NCBI GenBank assembly: GCA_029204225.1
Contig: CM055114.1
Coordinates: forward strand, 14,591,371-14,655,370
Direction: 5' to 3'
Source: Diphasiastrum complanatum
Lineage: Eukaryota > Streptophyta > Lycopodiopsida > Lycopodiales > Lycopodiaceae
DNA length: 64,000 nt
Below the pieces are notes generated by a model that saw only the letters and a program-made list of their open reading frames with translations, did not search any database and was not told the DNA's origin. Positions 36,611-47,935 of the stretch are shown in pieces (position 1 is the stretch's first letter; each line of letters opens with the position of its first letter). Position numbers and translations under genes: made by a program.

Positions 36611-36726
36611 TAGCTAGTTTGAGGCCTAAATTGGCAATTTTTGTACATAGTTTTGGATCTAACCCTTCACACGTGTGAAAGAGGCCTAAATCCTTTTTTT
36701 TAGTATATATTTTATATTGTTCACAG

Positions 36727-37757
36727 ATGGATGAGTTGAACAACAACATTGAGATGTTGTCTGAACAAAATTCAACTCTTGAAGCAGAGAATAAAGTTTT
36801 GAATGAGCGAAATAGCTCACTGGGCTGACTGCCTCAGAAGATGAATGAAGAAACCCAGACTTTCTAGAACAATAATAAGGCGCTCCTGGCCAAATCTGCA
36901 GATTTGCAGAAAAATTTTGATTCGTTGACAGCCGAATTAAAGGTCAGGGCAGAAAAAGCTTCTCTACAGACCAAACTTCGGGATGAAGGCTTAAAGGGAA
37001 TAAAGGCCAAAACTGCCTTGCAGCTATGCAACAACTCTAGTATGATCCAGATAGATTCATCAAAGCTACAATCTCTTCAAGACCAAATGTTGGAAAAATT
37101 TTGAGTCGAGTATCTTATTCCGTTCGAAAACGACAAAGCACTTGTCGAAGAGGAACTTGCTGAGCTGAAGGAGTTATCAGCCGAAACGACAACTTGCTAG
37201 GAGTATCAATTTTTGAAGCATAACGACTCGAAGCAAAAGTTTTGGAGGAAGCATGCTCAGTTCAAGTTGTATTCACCAGGCAACCATGTGAATATAGAAG
37301 AATTCGACGATGCAGCTCTCTTGTTGAATATCTGGAGTTGTACAGTATTTATATCGATTGGGAGCTCAATTTTTTTGGTTATTTTGCGGAGATAAAGCAT
37401 AATTTGCAAGATAGATTTAAATCTCGCGAATACAAAACTTTCTGTACATATAAATTTTGGCAATTTGGCACATTTGCATCCAAAGTGCTATTTTCAATTC
37501 AAAGTTTATTTATTAAATGTAAATATCTTCAGTTTTTATCTACACTATTTGGACAGTTTGTACTTAGTAAAGACTCTGAGGAAGATTTTAAGTTAGTACA
37601 AGAATTGTTCGATGGCTCTCTACTCCCTGTGAGATTGACGCCATATGGTAACTTATCAATTGGGAGGTATACAAGGGCAAAAGAAGATGTACTATTGCTC
37701 GAGTGCCAACAAGATTTAGAGATGGTGCAGCAACTACATGAAGAGCTTAATACATGA
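36727..37757 (+). pseudogene. Coiled-coil ORF remnant, unknown
   Basis: A plus-strand frame beginning MDELNNNIEMLSEQNSTLEA shows heptad-like leucine and glutamate spacing, broken by several stops (about 36828, 36867, 37102 and 37197). After a frameshift near 37250 it continues as a second open stretch ending QQDLEMVQQLHEELNT at 37757. It contains no catalytic motif. The polypurine tract and LTR-like start about 220 bp downstream suggest an extra ORF or gag-like ORF of an LTR retrotransposon, but a decayed host coiled-coil gene is possible. Confidence 0.45.
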
Positions 37758-38306
37758 AGGTTTTTTCTTGTATATCGCGTTGCAGATTATGTGATGATTT
37801 TTTATATGATGATGCTTATCTTATGTTGCTGAAGTATATTTTGAATCAATGATTGATCCCAAAATATTAAGTGAAGAAATAACTGACCTAACGAAGATCC
37901 TCGACATGAAATTATTCTTTTCCAACGAATACATATATCTCAAAATGATGAATATATGTTCATGAGGACATTTCACATTTGAGGAGGGGGATATGTGATA
38001 CCACATATTTCTATAAAATGGCAATTTATATTTAGAAATGAGGATATGCACTGGACAATTATATATTTTGAAGAGGCCTATATCATTTTTTGATATAATA
38101 CATGACCTCCTGAAACAAAATGACACTTGGAATATGAAGCGACTGGATTCGAATCGTCACAATGAATCGACAACTATACAAACTACATGTACTTATAATT
38201 CATATGGTAAGTAGAATTTGTAAATGGAGCGACGCACCAAGAATCTGAAGAGGTGTGCTTGTTTGCTCCGTAGGATATAAAAGTAGATATGCTTCATTCT
38301 CACATT

Positions 38307-38392
<86 letters not shown>
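38307..38392. repeat. (CA)n-(AG)n compound microsatellite
   Basis: A short CA run (38307-38319) passes directly into an uninterrupted AG run to 38392. Confidence 0.97.
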
Positions 38393-38394
<2 letters not shown>

Positions 38395-38931
38395 ATTGTA
38401 TGTGGAGGTTGAAGAAGTGAATAGAGCGTTTAAGGTGGTTACCTTACATCTCTGTTTTTCGCACTGTTGTGTGTGAGTGACTTTGGGTCTACTAACAATC
38501 TCGCATGCATTACTTAGTTCATTCTTTGGTCAGACCGTGATTTATTTCATTACAGTCATTTGCCACGTTTCCGTAAAATTGATCTAAAGAACTATCTTAA
38601 AACCGTTTTCCCGTTTGAGCGAATACTGACATTCGAGTAAACTTATTCTTGGAACAGTTTTTCATAGTTGCTGATAGTAAAGTATCTAAGTTGTGAAATG
38701 CTACTCCCTGACTGAGGAGCTGAATTATTGATCTGTAATCATGTTAGTAATGAAGATAATTGTTTCTAACATTTTCGCGAACCATTCGAGTTCTTTAACC
38801 AGGTTTGGACTTTAGTTGTTGAGGACTTTTGTCTAGAACACATTAGTTCAAGACTAAGATTAACTTTTGTCTATTCTTACACTTTTGCATTGAACATAAC
38901 ACAGACCCTTGCTGACACCTTAATCAATCAT

Positions 38932-38955
38932 AGTGTAATTCATTCGAATTACACT
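38932..38955. repeat. Perfect 10-bp stem inverted repeat
   Basis: AGTGTAATTC, a 4-base loop ATTC, then GAATTACACT. A small hairpin or near-palindrome, possibly in an LTR. Confidence 0.85.
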
Positions 38956-39383
38956 GATATCATTTCACATTCAGAACGCTTTATTCTCGGTTTGATAGAG
39001 GAGGAATGTTGATTTGTATTTATTTTCCTTCTTATACCTTTCTTAAAGGCGGTACTGGCTGCCTCAAAAATGTCTGTTGACAACCAGAATTACTTTGGAC
39101 TCCATTACATTCGAAATAAGTCAGTAATGTATCAACTTAACAACTTTTAAGGGCTATATTCTTGGGGAACGAATCTAAATACTACAAAAATATAACAATT
39201 TTGTGTTGGTATATTACGACACCATCCATCACTTATCTGTTCCATCTCTATTCCATCTCCCATCTTCTCTTAACAGTGTCAGTTTCATCATGCTCATCTG
39301 TTAAATCCAATTTTGTTTCTATTCCCATCCATACTAATCCACCATTTATCCACTCTTTTCTCTTCTTCTTCTTAAAAAAAAAA

Positions 39384-39404
39384 AGAGAGAGAGAGAGAGA
39401 GAGA
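39384..39404. repeat. Short (AG)n after A-run
   Basis: Ten AG units following a run of A and preceded by a TTC-rich tract. Confidence 0.9.
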
Positions 39405-39482
39405 ATCGGAGCACCAGCATCATTGTGCGGACCTTGAAGCAATCCACCAACCAACCACTTTGCAACATTCTAGTGCTGAGCT

Positions 39483-41200
39483 ATGGAGACCGCCATTGCA
39501 GAATTATCTAAACTAAAGAAGTTTCCTGATGAAACCATCCGAGACTACACTTATCGGATCTTTCATCTAGCGAAGAGTTGTCTGATTCCTGAACAGGTCA
39601 TCTTGGCAAAATACTATGTCGGACTGTCCAAAAAGATCAGATTTGGTATGGCAGAATTAGTATCTTATGTGTCACTTGCACACCTCTGTTAGGATGTTGC
39701 CATATTGGAAATCTCACATGGGATGAAGAATTTTTCCTATCGCTCTGATGAATCATCATGAGGAATCAGAGGAACAAGAGTCAACAACAAACAATGATCC
39801 AGCACGAATAGAACCCTATGCAAGGCAACTAAGTGCAGCAAAGTCAGACAGATCAAGTGCAGCAAAGGACCAAGATCCAAGGATTCAATGGTCAGAAGCC
39901 AAATGAAGCAGACAATGAACTCATTTGAAGGATGGATGTCAGATTGATCCATCAACATCACGAGTTTTTTCTACAACCAGTGGCAAGGTGGAAGTATTGG
40001 TCATATCATCTTGCATGTCACCAAACTCAATGGAGGACCATAATAGCCTACTAGTCTCCTTTCTAGAAAGCCCCAAAGGGCATCTGTTGCCTATCAACTT
40101 AGAGGCGATGGCATACTACACTCAGTTAGATGCTACGGATGCAGAGAAAAACACCGTCGTGCTAAATGTCCACATCGAGGGGATCCTTCAACATTTGATC
40201 CCTCGTGTTCACAATGCACAGTTAACCATCCATGCCGACATTGACCGTTGCGCAATCCACAATTAGCAAGGAGGCATTTGGCGTATGTAGACCGACATCA
40301 CCTGTGGTGACTCCTCCACCTCTCGAAAGAATGCACTATAAAAGAAAAATCCTAGTTGCCACTGGTTTATGAAATGAGTGAGGAAGAAGACAATCTGACA
40401 AAAGTCTCAAAGTACGCAAAGATACCCTCGAGCAAACAAGTAAAACCATCACAAAAGACATAGATGGTAGAATCCATCAAGTCATTGACAGTTGAGGAAG
40501 TCAAGAAATTGGCAACCGAGGAAGTTCGGCAGGTTCTATTAGGGCTTTTTTGGCAATCAATGCAAAGAATGCTTAGTGATGAATTACAAAGGGGACTAGC
40601 GTCAACAGGACAACTTGAAGGCAATTCAGCACAAGGTCCACAGATACGCGCAATCGTGCAACCTTCAATTGGGAAGGACAATGACAAGGGAAAGACTAAG
40701 GTTGATGATTGTCCTTCAACAAGCAAGATTCAGCCAAAGTCTAATTGTTCCACAATGCAACAGACCCCAAAACCAATGCCATATCAGGATATAACAATAC
40801 TTCAAAGGCCAGATCTAGGGAATTTCAGCCCCATAAGGCCTAATGGACAGTAAGAACTAGCGCAACTAGTATAAAGCCCTGTCCTAAATCTTTTATATTG
40901 ATTGTAGAAGAAAGTCTTCATGTTCAAGCATACTTGGAATACCTGGACAGACAAGAGATTCAAGCAAGCACGTCAAATCCACCTTAAAATTTTGGGGAGT
41001 CTAGGACATTGGGACCAGTTGCACCGATCTATGAGAATCCATTATATCAGCAAGATTTATCTTGGGATCTTCCAATGGAATGCATCGACTACCCATTTGT
41101 CGACAAACAAGGTTTTCCATAATGGCCACTAGACCTTTATGGGTATTATTGAAAATTTGGCAAGTCCAAGTTCTTGCTGATCGTCTCATCCAATAAAGAC
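39483..41200 (+). pseudogene. Gag-like retrotransposon fragments
   Basis: The plus strand opens with METAIAELSKLKKFPDETIR and YTYRIFHLAKSC, then VILAKYYVGLSKKIRFGMAE, the pattern of a retrotransposon gag capsid region. Further broken frames follow, including TDAEKNTVVLNVHIEGIL (40120-40180) and VEEVKKLATEEVRQVL (about 40490). Stops are frequent. The assignment to gypsy or copia is unclear. The next element inserted at 41276. Confidence 0.45.
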
Positions 41201-41275
41201 TCATGTTTTACGTAAGCGAATTCTATCCATGCATTTTCTGAAGCATCCATGTCCCAACAATAAACGGGCCGACAA

Positions 41276-42085
41276 TGTGAAAAATGCAAAAATAAGCTTG
41301 GTAGAGGCCAAAAATATTGTATATAGATATACACACATGTGTGGAGCCTGTTCTCACGTGTGAAACTAGTGTACTTGTCATGTACAATAATCATATATGT
41401 TGTACATATGATTTCATTCAAGTTCTAGTGGCTAAGATGGCCCAAAACTAGTTTTCTAGACATATGACACATGGCATCAATCCACATCCTTTGGTTAGGT
41501 GTCATATCCCATGTGTAGAGGACAGCTCACACGTGTGGAATAAGCTAAAGTAGGCGAATTTCGACTTCTAGAAGATTTCCATGTAGATCTCCATATAGAA
41601 GGAAAATGGACCAAAAGTGCTCAAAATAGAAGGTTTTGTCCAAGTGCCAGTTTTGCATGATGAATCATCATATGACAAAGCACCTTCACACATGTGGGAT
41701 CAGAGGGATGATCAGTATCTCTCACTATTGTATATATAGAGCCACATTTGGCCATATTCATAATGAAACACCAATCTTGGTTTTGGAGGCAATTTTGTGT
41801 CAATCTCTCCATTTGTCTTGATTTTTTTTTAATGTTTTGAGTTTCTATCATAGTGTACTTGATTTTCAGGTTGGAGTCCGTACTCTGACATGGTTTCACA
41901 CGTGTGAAACCAGCAAGTACATTTACCTTCATTAATGATTGTTCTTGTTAGGATTTTATGTCTAGAATTGATCTAGAATGATCTTAATCTGATGTAGATT
42001 GATAGATCAAGTAAATCTAACATTCAATCCCTCTTGAGGATCAGATTAGGATACACTCTTGGTCCTTATTTGTACTTTTTCCGCA
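41276..42085 (+). repeat. 5' LTR of the non-autonomous element
   Basis: Starts TGTGAAAAATGC and ends TTTTTCCGCA. It contains several CACGTG cores, including a perfect 20-bp palindrome at 41892-41911 made of GGTTTCACAC and its reverse complement. A TATA-like TATATATAGA lies near 41728. Confidence 0.9.
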
Positions 42086-42098
42086 TGGTATCAGAGCC
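42086..42098 (+). other. Primer-binding site
   Basis: TGGTATCAGAGCC immediately follows the LTR. It is complementary to the 3' end of initiator methionine tRNA, as in plant copia elements. Confidence 0.9.
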
Positions 42099-43759
42099 TA
42101 GTACAAGAGGTTTTGTTGAAATTGATAGGGTTAATCCAAATCAAAGCCAAACTTAGCAATTTTTTGGAAACTAGTCAAATTTTGTGTAGCGAGTTGGATT
42201 TGATAGCTATCCTCAAAAATTTTGTTCCAGATCTTGTTGTGGGCTGTAGGAATTTTTTTCACACGTGTGAGGCTGTACAGCTCCGATTTTGACTGAGAAG
42301 TTTCAAAAATTTGTAGAATTTGACTCACATACCCAATTTGAGTGATTTTTGGTGCAAAATCAAGCATTTTCTATAGTGAATCTAATCCCTTGATTAGTTC
42401 TTGGATTAGATCAGCCAAATAGATTAAAATTGAAGCTTGAATTAGGTGCATTTATTGATCATCTCTGATTTTTCGAGTGCATGTTGAAGTTGAGAGAGAT
42501 TTTGCTAGAAATCATAGATTAAGGAGTGATATGCAAGGTGAGAGGATGAAATCCATTGTACCATCACTCTAGATTTGTTCAAGAATGATAGGGTCAAGTT
42601 TAGAAGCATCAATTTGCTAGAAAACATCCTTGGATCTGTCCTCCAAGTGAAACCTTTGAGAGTTTCTAGTGCATATAGAACATCTATGCAAATCTTTTGT
42701 AGAATTTGACATAGATTGGCTTAAATTGAGAGTTCTAGAAAAGAGATTGAGATCCAAATCACATTGTTCAACCCTACTCAATTTGTTTGAGTGATTGTAA
42801 GGTTTGAAAAGAGTCATTAAGGTGTCTATGGCAAATGTGTAGAGAGAGATCCAATTTTCTAAGAGTTCCTTCCTTTGTAGAGGGCAAGATCTAGAAGCTC
42901 ATTATGTGTTGTTATTGGTGAAGAATTTGTCTTCTCCTATGTGATCAAATATTTCTAAGTGGCATTAGCTCTTTGAAGCACAATATCTTAGTGAGAAAAA
43001 TCACAACTTTTGATTTTAAATTTCATTCCAAGTCTTAAAAAGTAGAGTAATTGGTGGAATCCAATAGGAGTGATTGAATTCAATTTGTTGAGCAAAAATT
43101 GACATAGAATGTATGAAACTCAAATTAGTTCTATTCAACTTTCTTTGTGAGAGTGTGAGGGTCAATTTGTGATCCCATTGGATGTCTAGAATGATGAGGA
43201 GTCCATATTTGAGTATTCATGCATGGTTGAGATCTTTGTGAATCTCTAGTTGTCTAATTTTTTAAGCTTTGTGAAAAATTGGTGGTATAGTTTGTTTTCA
43301 AATCAAATCAAATTCATTCTAAATCTCAAGAGTGAGATTATTTGGGTCAAGAGTGAGTCCAAAAGAAGTGATTAAGTTTGATTTTCATGTGTTTGAAACA
43401 AAACCCATCTTTTGTTCAAGAATCTCAAGTGTTGAGAGAACTAGTCAAGTGAAAAGGAAAATCTAGGTGTCAAATCTTTTCATATCCATTTCAACTTTCA
43501 AAAGAAAGAGTCATTGGTATTTGATGAGTCCAATAGGAGATTGGATCTGATTTCTTTTGTGATTTGATTCAAAGATTGTGTGCTTTTGTCTTAGTGATCA
43601 AAGCATAGTTTTTAAGTGACTAGTCATTAGTGTGAAGATTGATTCTTAGGTTTGTGAGCTAGATCTTTTGTAGATCATTCTAGATTAATGAAGATGTTCA
43701 AATCTAGTCTCTTGAAAATCACAAATTACATTTGTAGAGTCATATCACAGTTTTTTATT
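42099..43759 (+). other. Leader and decayed gag region, no open frame
   Basis: No reading frame above about 80 codons. Repeated short motifs such as GATTCAAAG and TTGTGAGAG-like blocks appear, but nothing is assignable. By position it is the leader and gag body of the element. Confidence 0.5.
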
Positions 43760-44040
43760 CACATGGCATCAATAGGTGGCATCCTATTGAAGGAAAGAAA
43801 GAATCCTAAGTGCAACCTTTGTGGCAAGGAAGGATATTTTTCCTCAAGATGCTAAAAAAAGAAGACCAATCCATCCAAGAAGAACCAAAGCAAGGGGGCC
43901 GAGGAGAAGGATGGAGCTTCAAGTTCGAAAGACAAATACAAGAAGGACAAGTCCAAGGAAAGGCGTTTCCTTTGTGGAAAGGTGAATGAGGCTTGGAGTC
44001 TCACAAGGACTTGCAAGATTTGTCTTTAAGAGTCCATCAC
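43760..44040 (+). pseudogene. Decayed gag zinc knuckles and basic linker
   Basis: At 43811-43852 the frame reads CNLCGKEGYFSSRC, a C-x2-C-x4-H-x4-C knuckle in which the histidine has become tyrosine. A stop and a lysine-rich linker follow, then a second knuckle-like stretch (FLCGKVNEAWSLTRTC) that has lost its first cysteine and its histidine. RNA binding by this gag is probably lost. Confidence 0.7.
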
Positions 44041-44071
44041 AACACATGTCAAAGTTTTTTAAATTTTTCAT

Positions 44072-44398
44072 TTGGAAGTGCATTGTTTGGTTCAAGATGC
44101 AAAGATAGATGTCACTTTCATGAAAGTAACTTGGATTTATTTTAGGCCCTTGGAAAGTATTTTGCTTGGAACTTTAGATAAATTCAAACTTATTGTTATA
44201 ATCCAAGAGAAATCAATCAAGAATAAGGAGCAGCAATCACAAAATGAAAATAGTTTCATTTATGCTATCATGTCAACTTATGAAGAACCATTTTGCTTTG
44301 AAGAGATTTTTGTATCTCAAAGGTGGATTAATGCAATACTAGTTGAGTGTGATGCCTTAAACGATAGCAAAATATGTTTCCTTGTAAGCTTACATTAG
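44072..44398 (+). pseudogene. Copia RT N-terminal relic, copy A
   Basis: The frame includes MSTYEEPFCFEEIFVSQRWI followed by NAILVECDAL. It matches the start of copia reverse transcriptase, where an E-P-x-x-F-x-E-A...W-x-x-A-M-x-x-E-x-x-x-L pattern is standard. It stops at 44396-44398 and overlaps the next ORF in another frame. A second version lies at about 44960-45090. Confidence 0.55.
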
Positions 44399-45630
44399 TT
44401 ATGAAGTCAAGGAAATGGAAATGTCTTTATAATGCAGGATCTTTTGGTTTCAATAAGATCATGAATGATGTATTCATTCATAAAGATGAAAATTGTAAGT
44501 TTTCAATCTTAAAGACAAGTTGTAAATTTCTTATGAGAATAAGTGAAGCATCCAAAGTGGACACTTATATCCATAACCAAGTAGTTAGCCTTATTGAGAT
44601 GGAAATACCTTTTGATTTCAATATTGGAAAAATCATGCCAAGTTGTGGTGATTTTTGGACTTATGGTTCTAGCATAAGTAATCATAGGAAGTGCATATTG
44701 AATGATCATACTTGTTGTGATCATTATGAGACATGGAGGTCTCGGATTTCCATCAAAAAGGAGCACCATGAAGAGGATCTTAAGGAGTCATCTCAAGGTT
44801 CAAATGTGCCAAGGATTGAGGAGGAGAATCCTTCTCAAGGTTCAAGTGTGCCAAGGATTGAGGAGGAGAGACCTTCTCAAATTGTGATTCCAAAAAGAAA
44901 CTTAAGAAATATGGTTGAATCCATGTGGCTCACATTTCAAGGGAAAGAGAAGCATATCTCACGTGGTATACATCTCATACTTACTTCTCTTATGTCATTT
45001 GATAAATCGATTTGCTTTAGTGAGATCATTGCATCTCAAAATTGGAGTAAAACCATACTAGTTGAGTATGAAGTCTCTCTTGAGAACATAGATGATGTTC
45101 TTAAAAGGTCAAAATTGATTTTAAATCAATCAGAAAGCAAATGGTTATTTCATCAAATGTATGCTCTTGAGTCATGCAAGAGCAAAAGTGATTTGTTCAC
45201 TCATAGTTTGAAAATTTGCATTGAGGCAAATTGCAAAATCTTTATGAGAGTAAGTGAATCATCTTCTAAAGACACTTATCTCCATAATGAAGTATTTAAC
45301 CTCATTGGATTTGAGATTAGCATGGTAAACAAGCATGAAGATATGATGCAAACACTCTGTTATTATAGCATGCATAGTCTTGCCAATTTGGATGAGTCTA
45401 ATTCTCTAGATTGTGGTAACATGATGTTAGATCTTTGTGATCCTAATAAATCAAGAAGAAATCTTTATTTTCTCATGAAGGAGCATGCACATGAAGAAGG
45501 AGCAAGCCTCAAGGTCAAGCATCTACATGAAAATTGGAAGGAATCAATTTTGGAGGTGGTAGGATGGTGCAAAGCTCTCAAGCTCATCAAAGATGTCAAC
45601 ATCAAAGAAGCACTATCATGGATATGGTGA
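44374..45630 (+). CDS. 418-codon ORF of unknown function in LTR element
   Basis: This is the longest open frame in the window. Residues about 1-90 and 225-330 are diverged copies of each other: both have a K-W-x-x-x-x-x-Y-A core and a C-K-x-x-M-R-x-S-E-x-S...D-T-Y-x-H-N-x-V stretch. They look like highly diverged copia RT (KWVYKVKY and QMDVKTAFLHGEV regions) with catalytic residues missing. Between them lies a 14-residue tandem repeat (SQGSNVPRIEEENP, then SQGSSVPRIEEERP) and a PKRNLRN motif that resembles the copia linker before RT. The frame stays open over 1.25 kb of AT-rich DNA although surrounding gag is broken. Whether it is translated is unknown. The start codon is uncertain. Confidence 0.5.
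   Translation: MFPCKLTLVMKSRKWKCLYNAGSFGFNKIMNDVFIHKDENCKFSILKTSCKFLMRISEASKVDTYIHNQVVSLIEMEIPFDFNIGKIMPSCGDFWTYGSSISNHRKCILNDHTCCDHYETWRSRISIKKEHHEEDLKESSQGSNVPRIEEENPSQGSSVPRIEEERPSQIVIPKRNLRNMVESMWLTFQGKEKHISRGIHLILTSLMSFDKSICFSEIIASQNWSKTILVEYEVSLENIDDVLKRSKLILNQSESKWLFHQMYALESCKSKSDLFTHSLKICIEANCKIFMRVSESSSKDTYLHNEVFNLIGFEISMVNKHEDMMQTLCYYSMHSLANLDESNSLDCGNMMLDLCDPNKSRRNLYFLMKEHAHEEGASLKVKHLHENWKESILEVVGWCKALKLIKDVNIKEALSWIW
44791..44876 (+). repeat. 42-bp in-frame tandem repeat
   Basis: Two copies of a 42-bp unit beginning TCTCAAGGTTCAA encode the 14-residue repeat within the 418-codon ORF. Confidence 0.9.
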
Positions 45631-45763
45631 TTTCAGATCAACATCAAGCTCATTGGCTGATATTCACACCTTTTGAACCAGCAAAGACCAATTCAGCCCA
45701 TGGAGTCAAGTTCAAGATCATCATGTTTTCCATCAAGCTAGATTCACTAAGCTAGATTTTTTT

Positions 45764-45772
45764 GAGGAGGAG
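45764..45772 (+). other. Polypurine tract
   Basis: GAGGAGGAG directly precedes the 3' LTR, the expected plus-strand priming site. Confidence 0.8.
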
Positions 45773-46604
45773 TGTGAAAAATGCAAAAATAAGCTTGGTA
45801 GAGGCCAAAAATCTTGTATATAGATAAACACACATGTGTGGAGCCTGTTCCCACGTGTGAAACTAGTGTACTTGTCATGTACCATAATCATATATGTTGT
45901 ACATATGATTTAATTCAAGTTCTAGTGGCTAAAATGGCCAAAAACTAGTTTTTTAGACATATGACACATGGCATCAATCTATTGATTGCATGAGCCACAC
46001 CCTTTGATTAGGTGTCATATCCCATGTGTAGAGGACATCTCACACGTGTGGAATAAGCTGAAGTAGGTGAATTTTGACTTCTAGAAGATTTCCAAGTAGA
46101 TCTCCATATAGAAGGAAAATGGACCAAAAGTGCTCAAAATAGGAGGTTTTGTCCAAGTGTCAGTTTTGCATGATGAATCATCATATGTCAAAGCACCTTC
46201 ACACATGTGGGATAAGAGGGATGATCAGTACCACGATCTCTCACTTATTGTATATATAGAGCCACATTTGGCCATAATCATAATGAAACACCAATCTTGG
46301 TTTTGGAGGCAATTTTGTGTCAATCTCTCCATTTGTCTTGATTTTTCTTGAATGTTTTGAGTTTCTATCATAGTGTACTTGATTTTCAGGTTGGAGTCCG
46401 TACTTTGACATGGTTTCACACGTGTGAAACCAGCAAGTACATTTACCCTCATTAATGATTGTTCTTGTTAGGATTTTATGTCTAGAATTGATCTATATTG
46501 ATCTTAATCTAATGTAGATTGATAGATCAAGTAAATCTAACATCCAATCCCTCTTGAGGATCAGATTAGGATACACTCTTGGTCCTTTTTGTACTTTTTC
46601 CACA
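45773..46604 (+). repeat. 3' LTR of the non-autonomous element
   Basis: Direct repeat of 41276-42085 with small indels, notably extra sequence near 45980 and near 46230. The 20-bp G-box palindrome is kept at 46412-46431. Confidence 0.9.
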
Positions 46605-46811
46605 AACAACAACTCTCTTCCACGACAAATGCAGGCAAGTGTCCAGGGACCGGCACTACTTTGGGCCAACGACCATGTTGTGGGTATTTCATAGACATAA
46701 ATAAACAAGTGGGTCCAACCACTTAAAATATTGTTGGCCAAGACTTACGTTCATGTGGCATAGTCTCATGTGCCATAGAATGTTTGTAGATTCATGGGCT
46801 TGGTGTGCTTG

Positions 46812-47660
46812 CTATGTTGGTAGGCATACCTTCAGATGATACAAGTTGCCTTTTCGTCTTCCTTGTGTAACGAGTGTACTAGTGTCGGCGTCAATGGCGT
46901 TGCACGTTTCGTTGGAAAACGTCACGCGCATTCTTGCATCTGCTATTCTTGAAACTGAGAGCAAGTCCTGCTGCAGTGTGGGTACGAACAAAATGTCGTC
47001 CAATCTTCAGTCTTTGTCATTCGTGTTGAGCCATAGCGAACCAGTGCCGTTCACCTGGTGTCTTGATCCGTCTCCAAGAAATATGTATCTAGATGGATCT
47101 GTACTTCGAAAGTCAGCCATGATTCGTCTAGATGTAACAAAGTGAGAGGTTGTTCCTGAATCAAGAATGACCTCTTGTGTGTCAGATGTTGAGGTTGCAC
47201 ACATATATGCATGTAGTTCACCCATCTTGGAGCTTTTGGGTTCTTCCACGTATGATGAACTATTGTGGTTCTCCCGTTTGCCTTGAGGATGCTTATTCCT
47301 CGGATTCTGCTAGCAATCCATAGTTGCATGACCTTTCTTGTGGCAATGGATGCATTTGATCTTTGGGTTCAGCAACGTATTGACTGTGTGGCCTTCTTGC
47401 TTACATCTCACACATGTTTTCTTTTCGTCATCTTGCTATCTTGGCTTGTCTTTGCTCTTCCATTTGCCTTTGGTGCCTCCCTCCGTCTGCTGATCTCGAT
47501 CTTGCTTTCAGTCAAACTTCCTCTTAGGCTTGCATGGTTTCTTTGACTTCTCCTTATTGCTATAGAGAGCATGATCAGAGATGTCCTTGTGATCAAGGTG
47601 ATCATGGGCTATGACTTCTTTTTGAATCTCGATTACGACCTTTTTGAGAGTCACCTTGTC
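46812..47660 (-). pseudogene. Copia gag end, protease and gag-pre-integrase (minus)
   Basis: From 47660 downward the minus strand gives a zinc-knuckle stretch with CHKKGHATMDC, then the aspartic protease motif VILDSGTTSHFVTS, a YIFLGDGSRHQVNGTG segment, and the gag-pre-integrase piece ILFVPTLQQDLLSVSRIAD. Several frameshifts separate the parts. The sequence to the left, 46605-46811, may continue it but has no clear motif. Confidence 0.8.
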
Positions 47661-47837
47661 ATGTGCCAAATCTCAAACTAATAGCAATAACAATAAAGTA
47701 AAGCTAGCAAGAAAAGTACAAGACCATCATGATAGCATACCAATAGAAAGCTAGAAACATGGAGATCTCAATGGAATTTCATTAGCAATGAAATCACATT
47801 AGCAATGGACAGAAGATTACAAGATATGTACATGAGC

Positions 47838-47935
47838 ATTGATTCATGTGGATAGGGCACATGAGACCTAAGCAATGGAAATCCCTATGACTCACATTCA
47901 CAAAGAAGCTAGAAGCTCTCACTTGCAAATGAGCC
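47838..47935. repeat. Dispersed repeat shared with 25891-25990
   Basis: CATGTGGATAGGGCACATGAGACCTA-type sequence matches the CYP51 3' flank copy over roughly 100 bp, written here only in part. Confidence 0.5.

Larger units (their letters stand above)
37977..38960 (+). mobile_element. Polypurine tract and probable 3' LTR
   Basis: TTGAGGAGGGGGATA at 37977 is followed by TGTGATACCACATATT, a typical polypurine tract/LTR boundary. The presumed LTR includes the CA/AG microsatellite and an inverted repeat at 38932-38955. I could not find the partner LTR or the exact right end. Confidence 0.4.
41276..46604 (+). mobile_element. Non-autonomous LTR retrotransposon with complete ends
   Basis: Two long direct repeats, 41276-42085 and 45773-46604, start TGTGAAAAATGC and end CCRCA. 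The first is followed directly by a TGGTATCAGAGCC primer site and the second is preceded by a GAGGAGGAG tract. The five bases before (GACAA) and after (AACAA) differ at one position, consistent with a target duplication. The 5.3-kb element has decayed gag zinc knuckles and a 418-codon ORF but no intact protease, integrase or reverse transcriptase, so it would depend on proteins from another element. The LTRs look nearly identical apart from a few small indels, suggesting a fairly recent insertion. Confidence 0.88.

Noticed and set aside
44509-44769. Minus-strand frame opposite the 418-codon ORF
   Set aside because: Shadow frame; the plus-strand ORF is longer and shows RT-like similarity.
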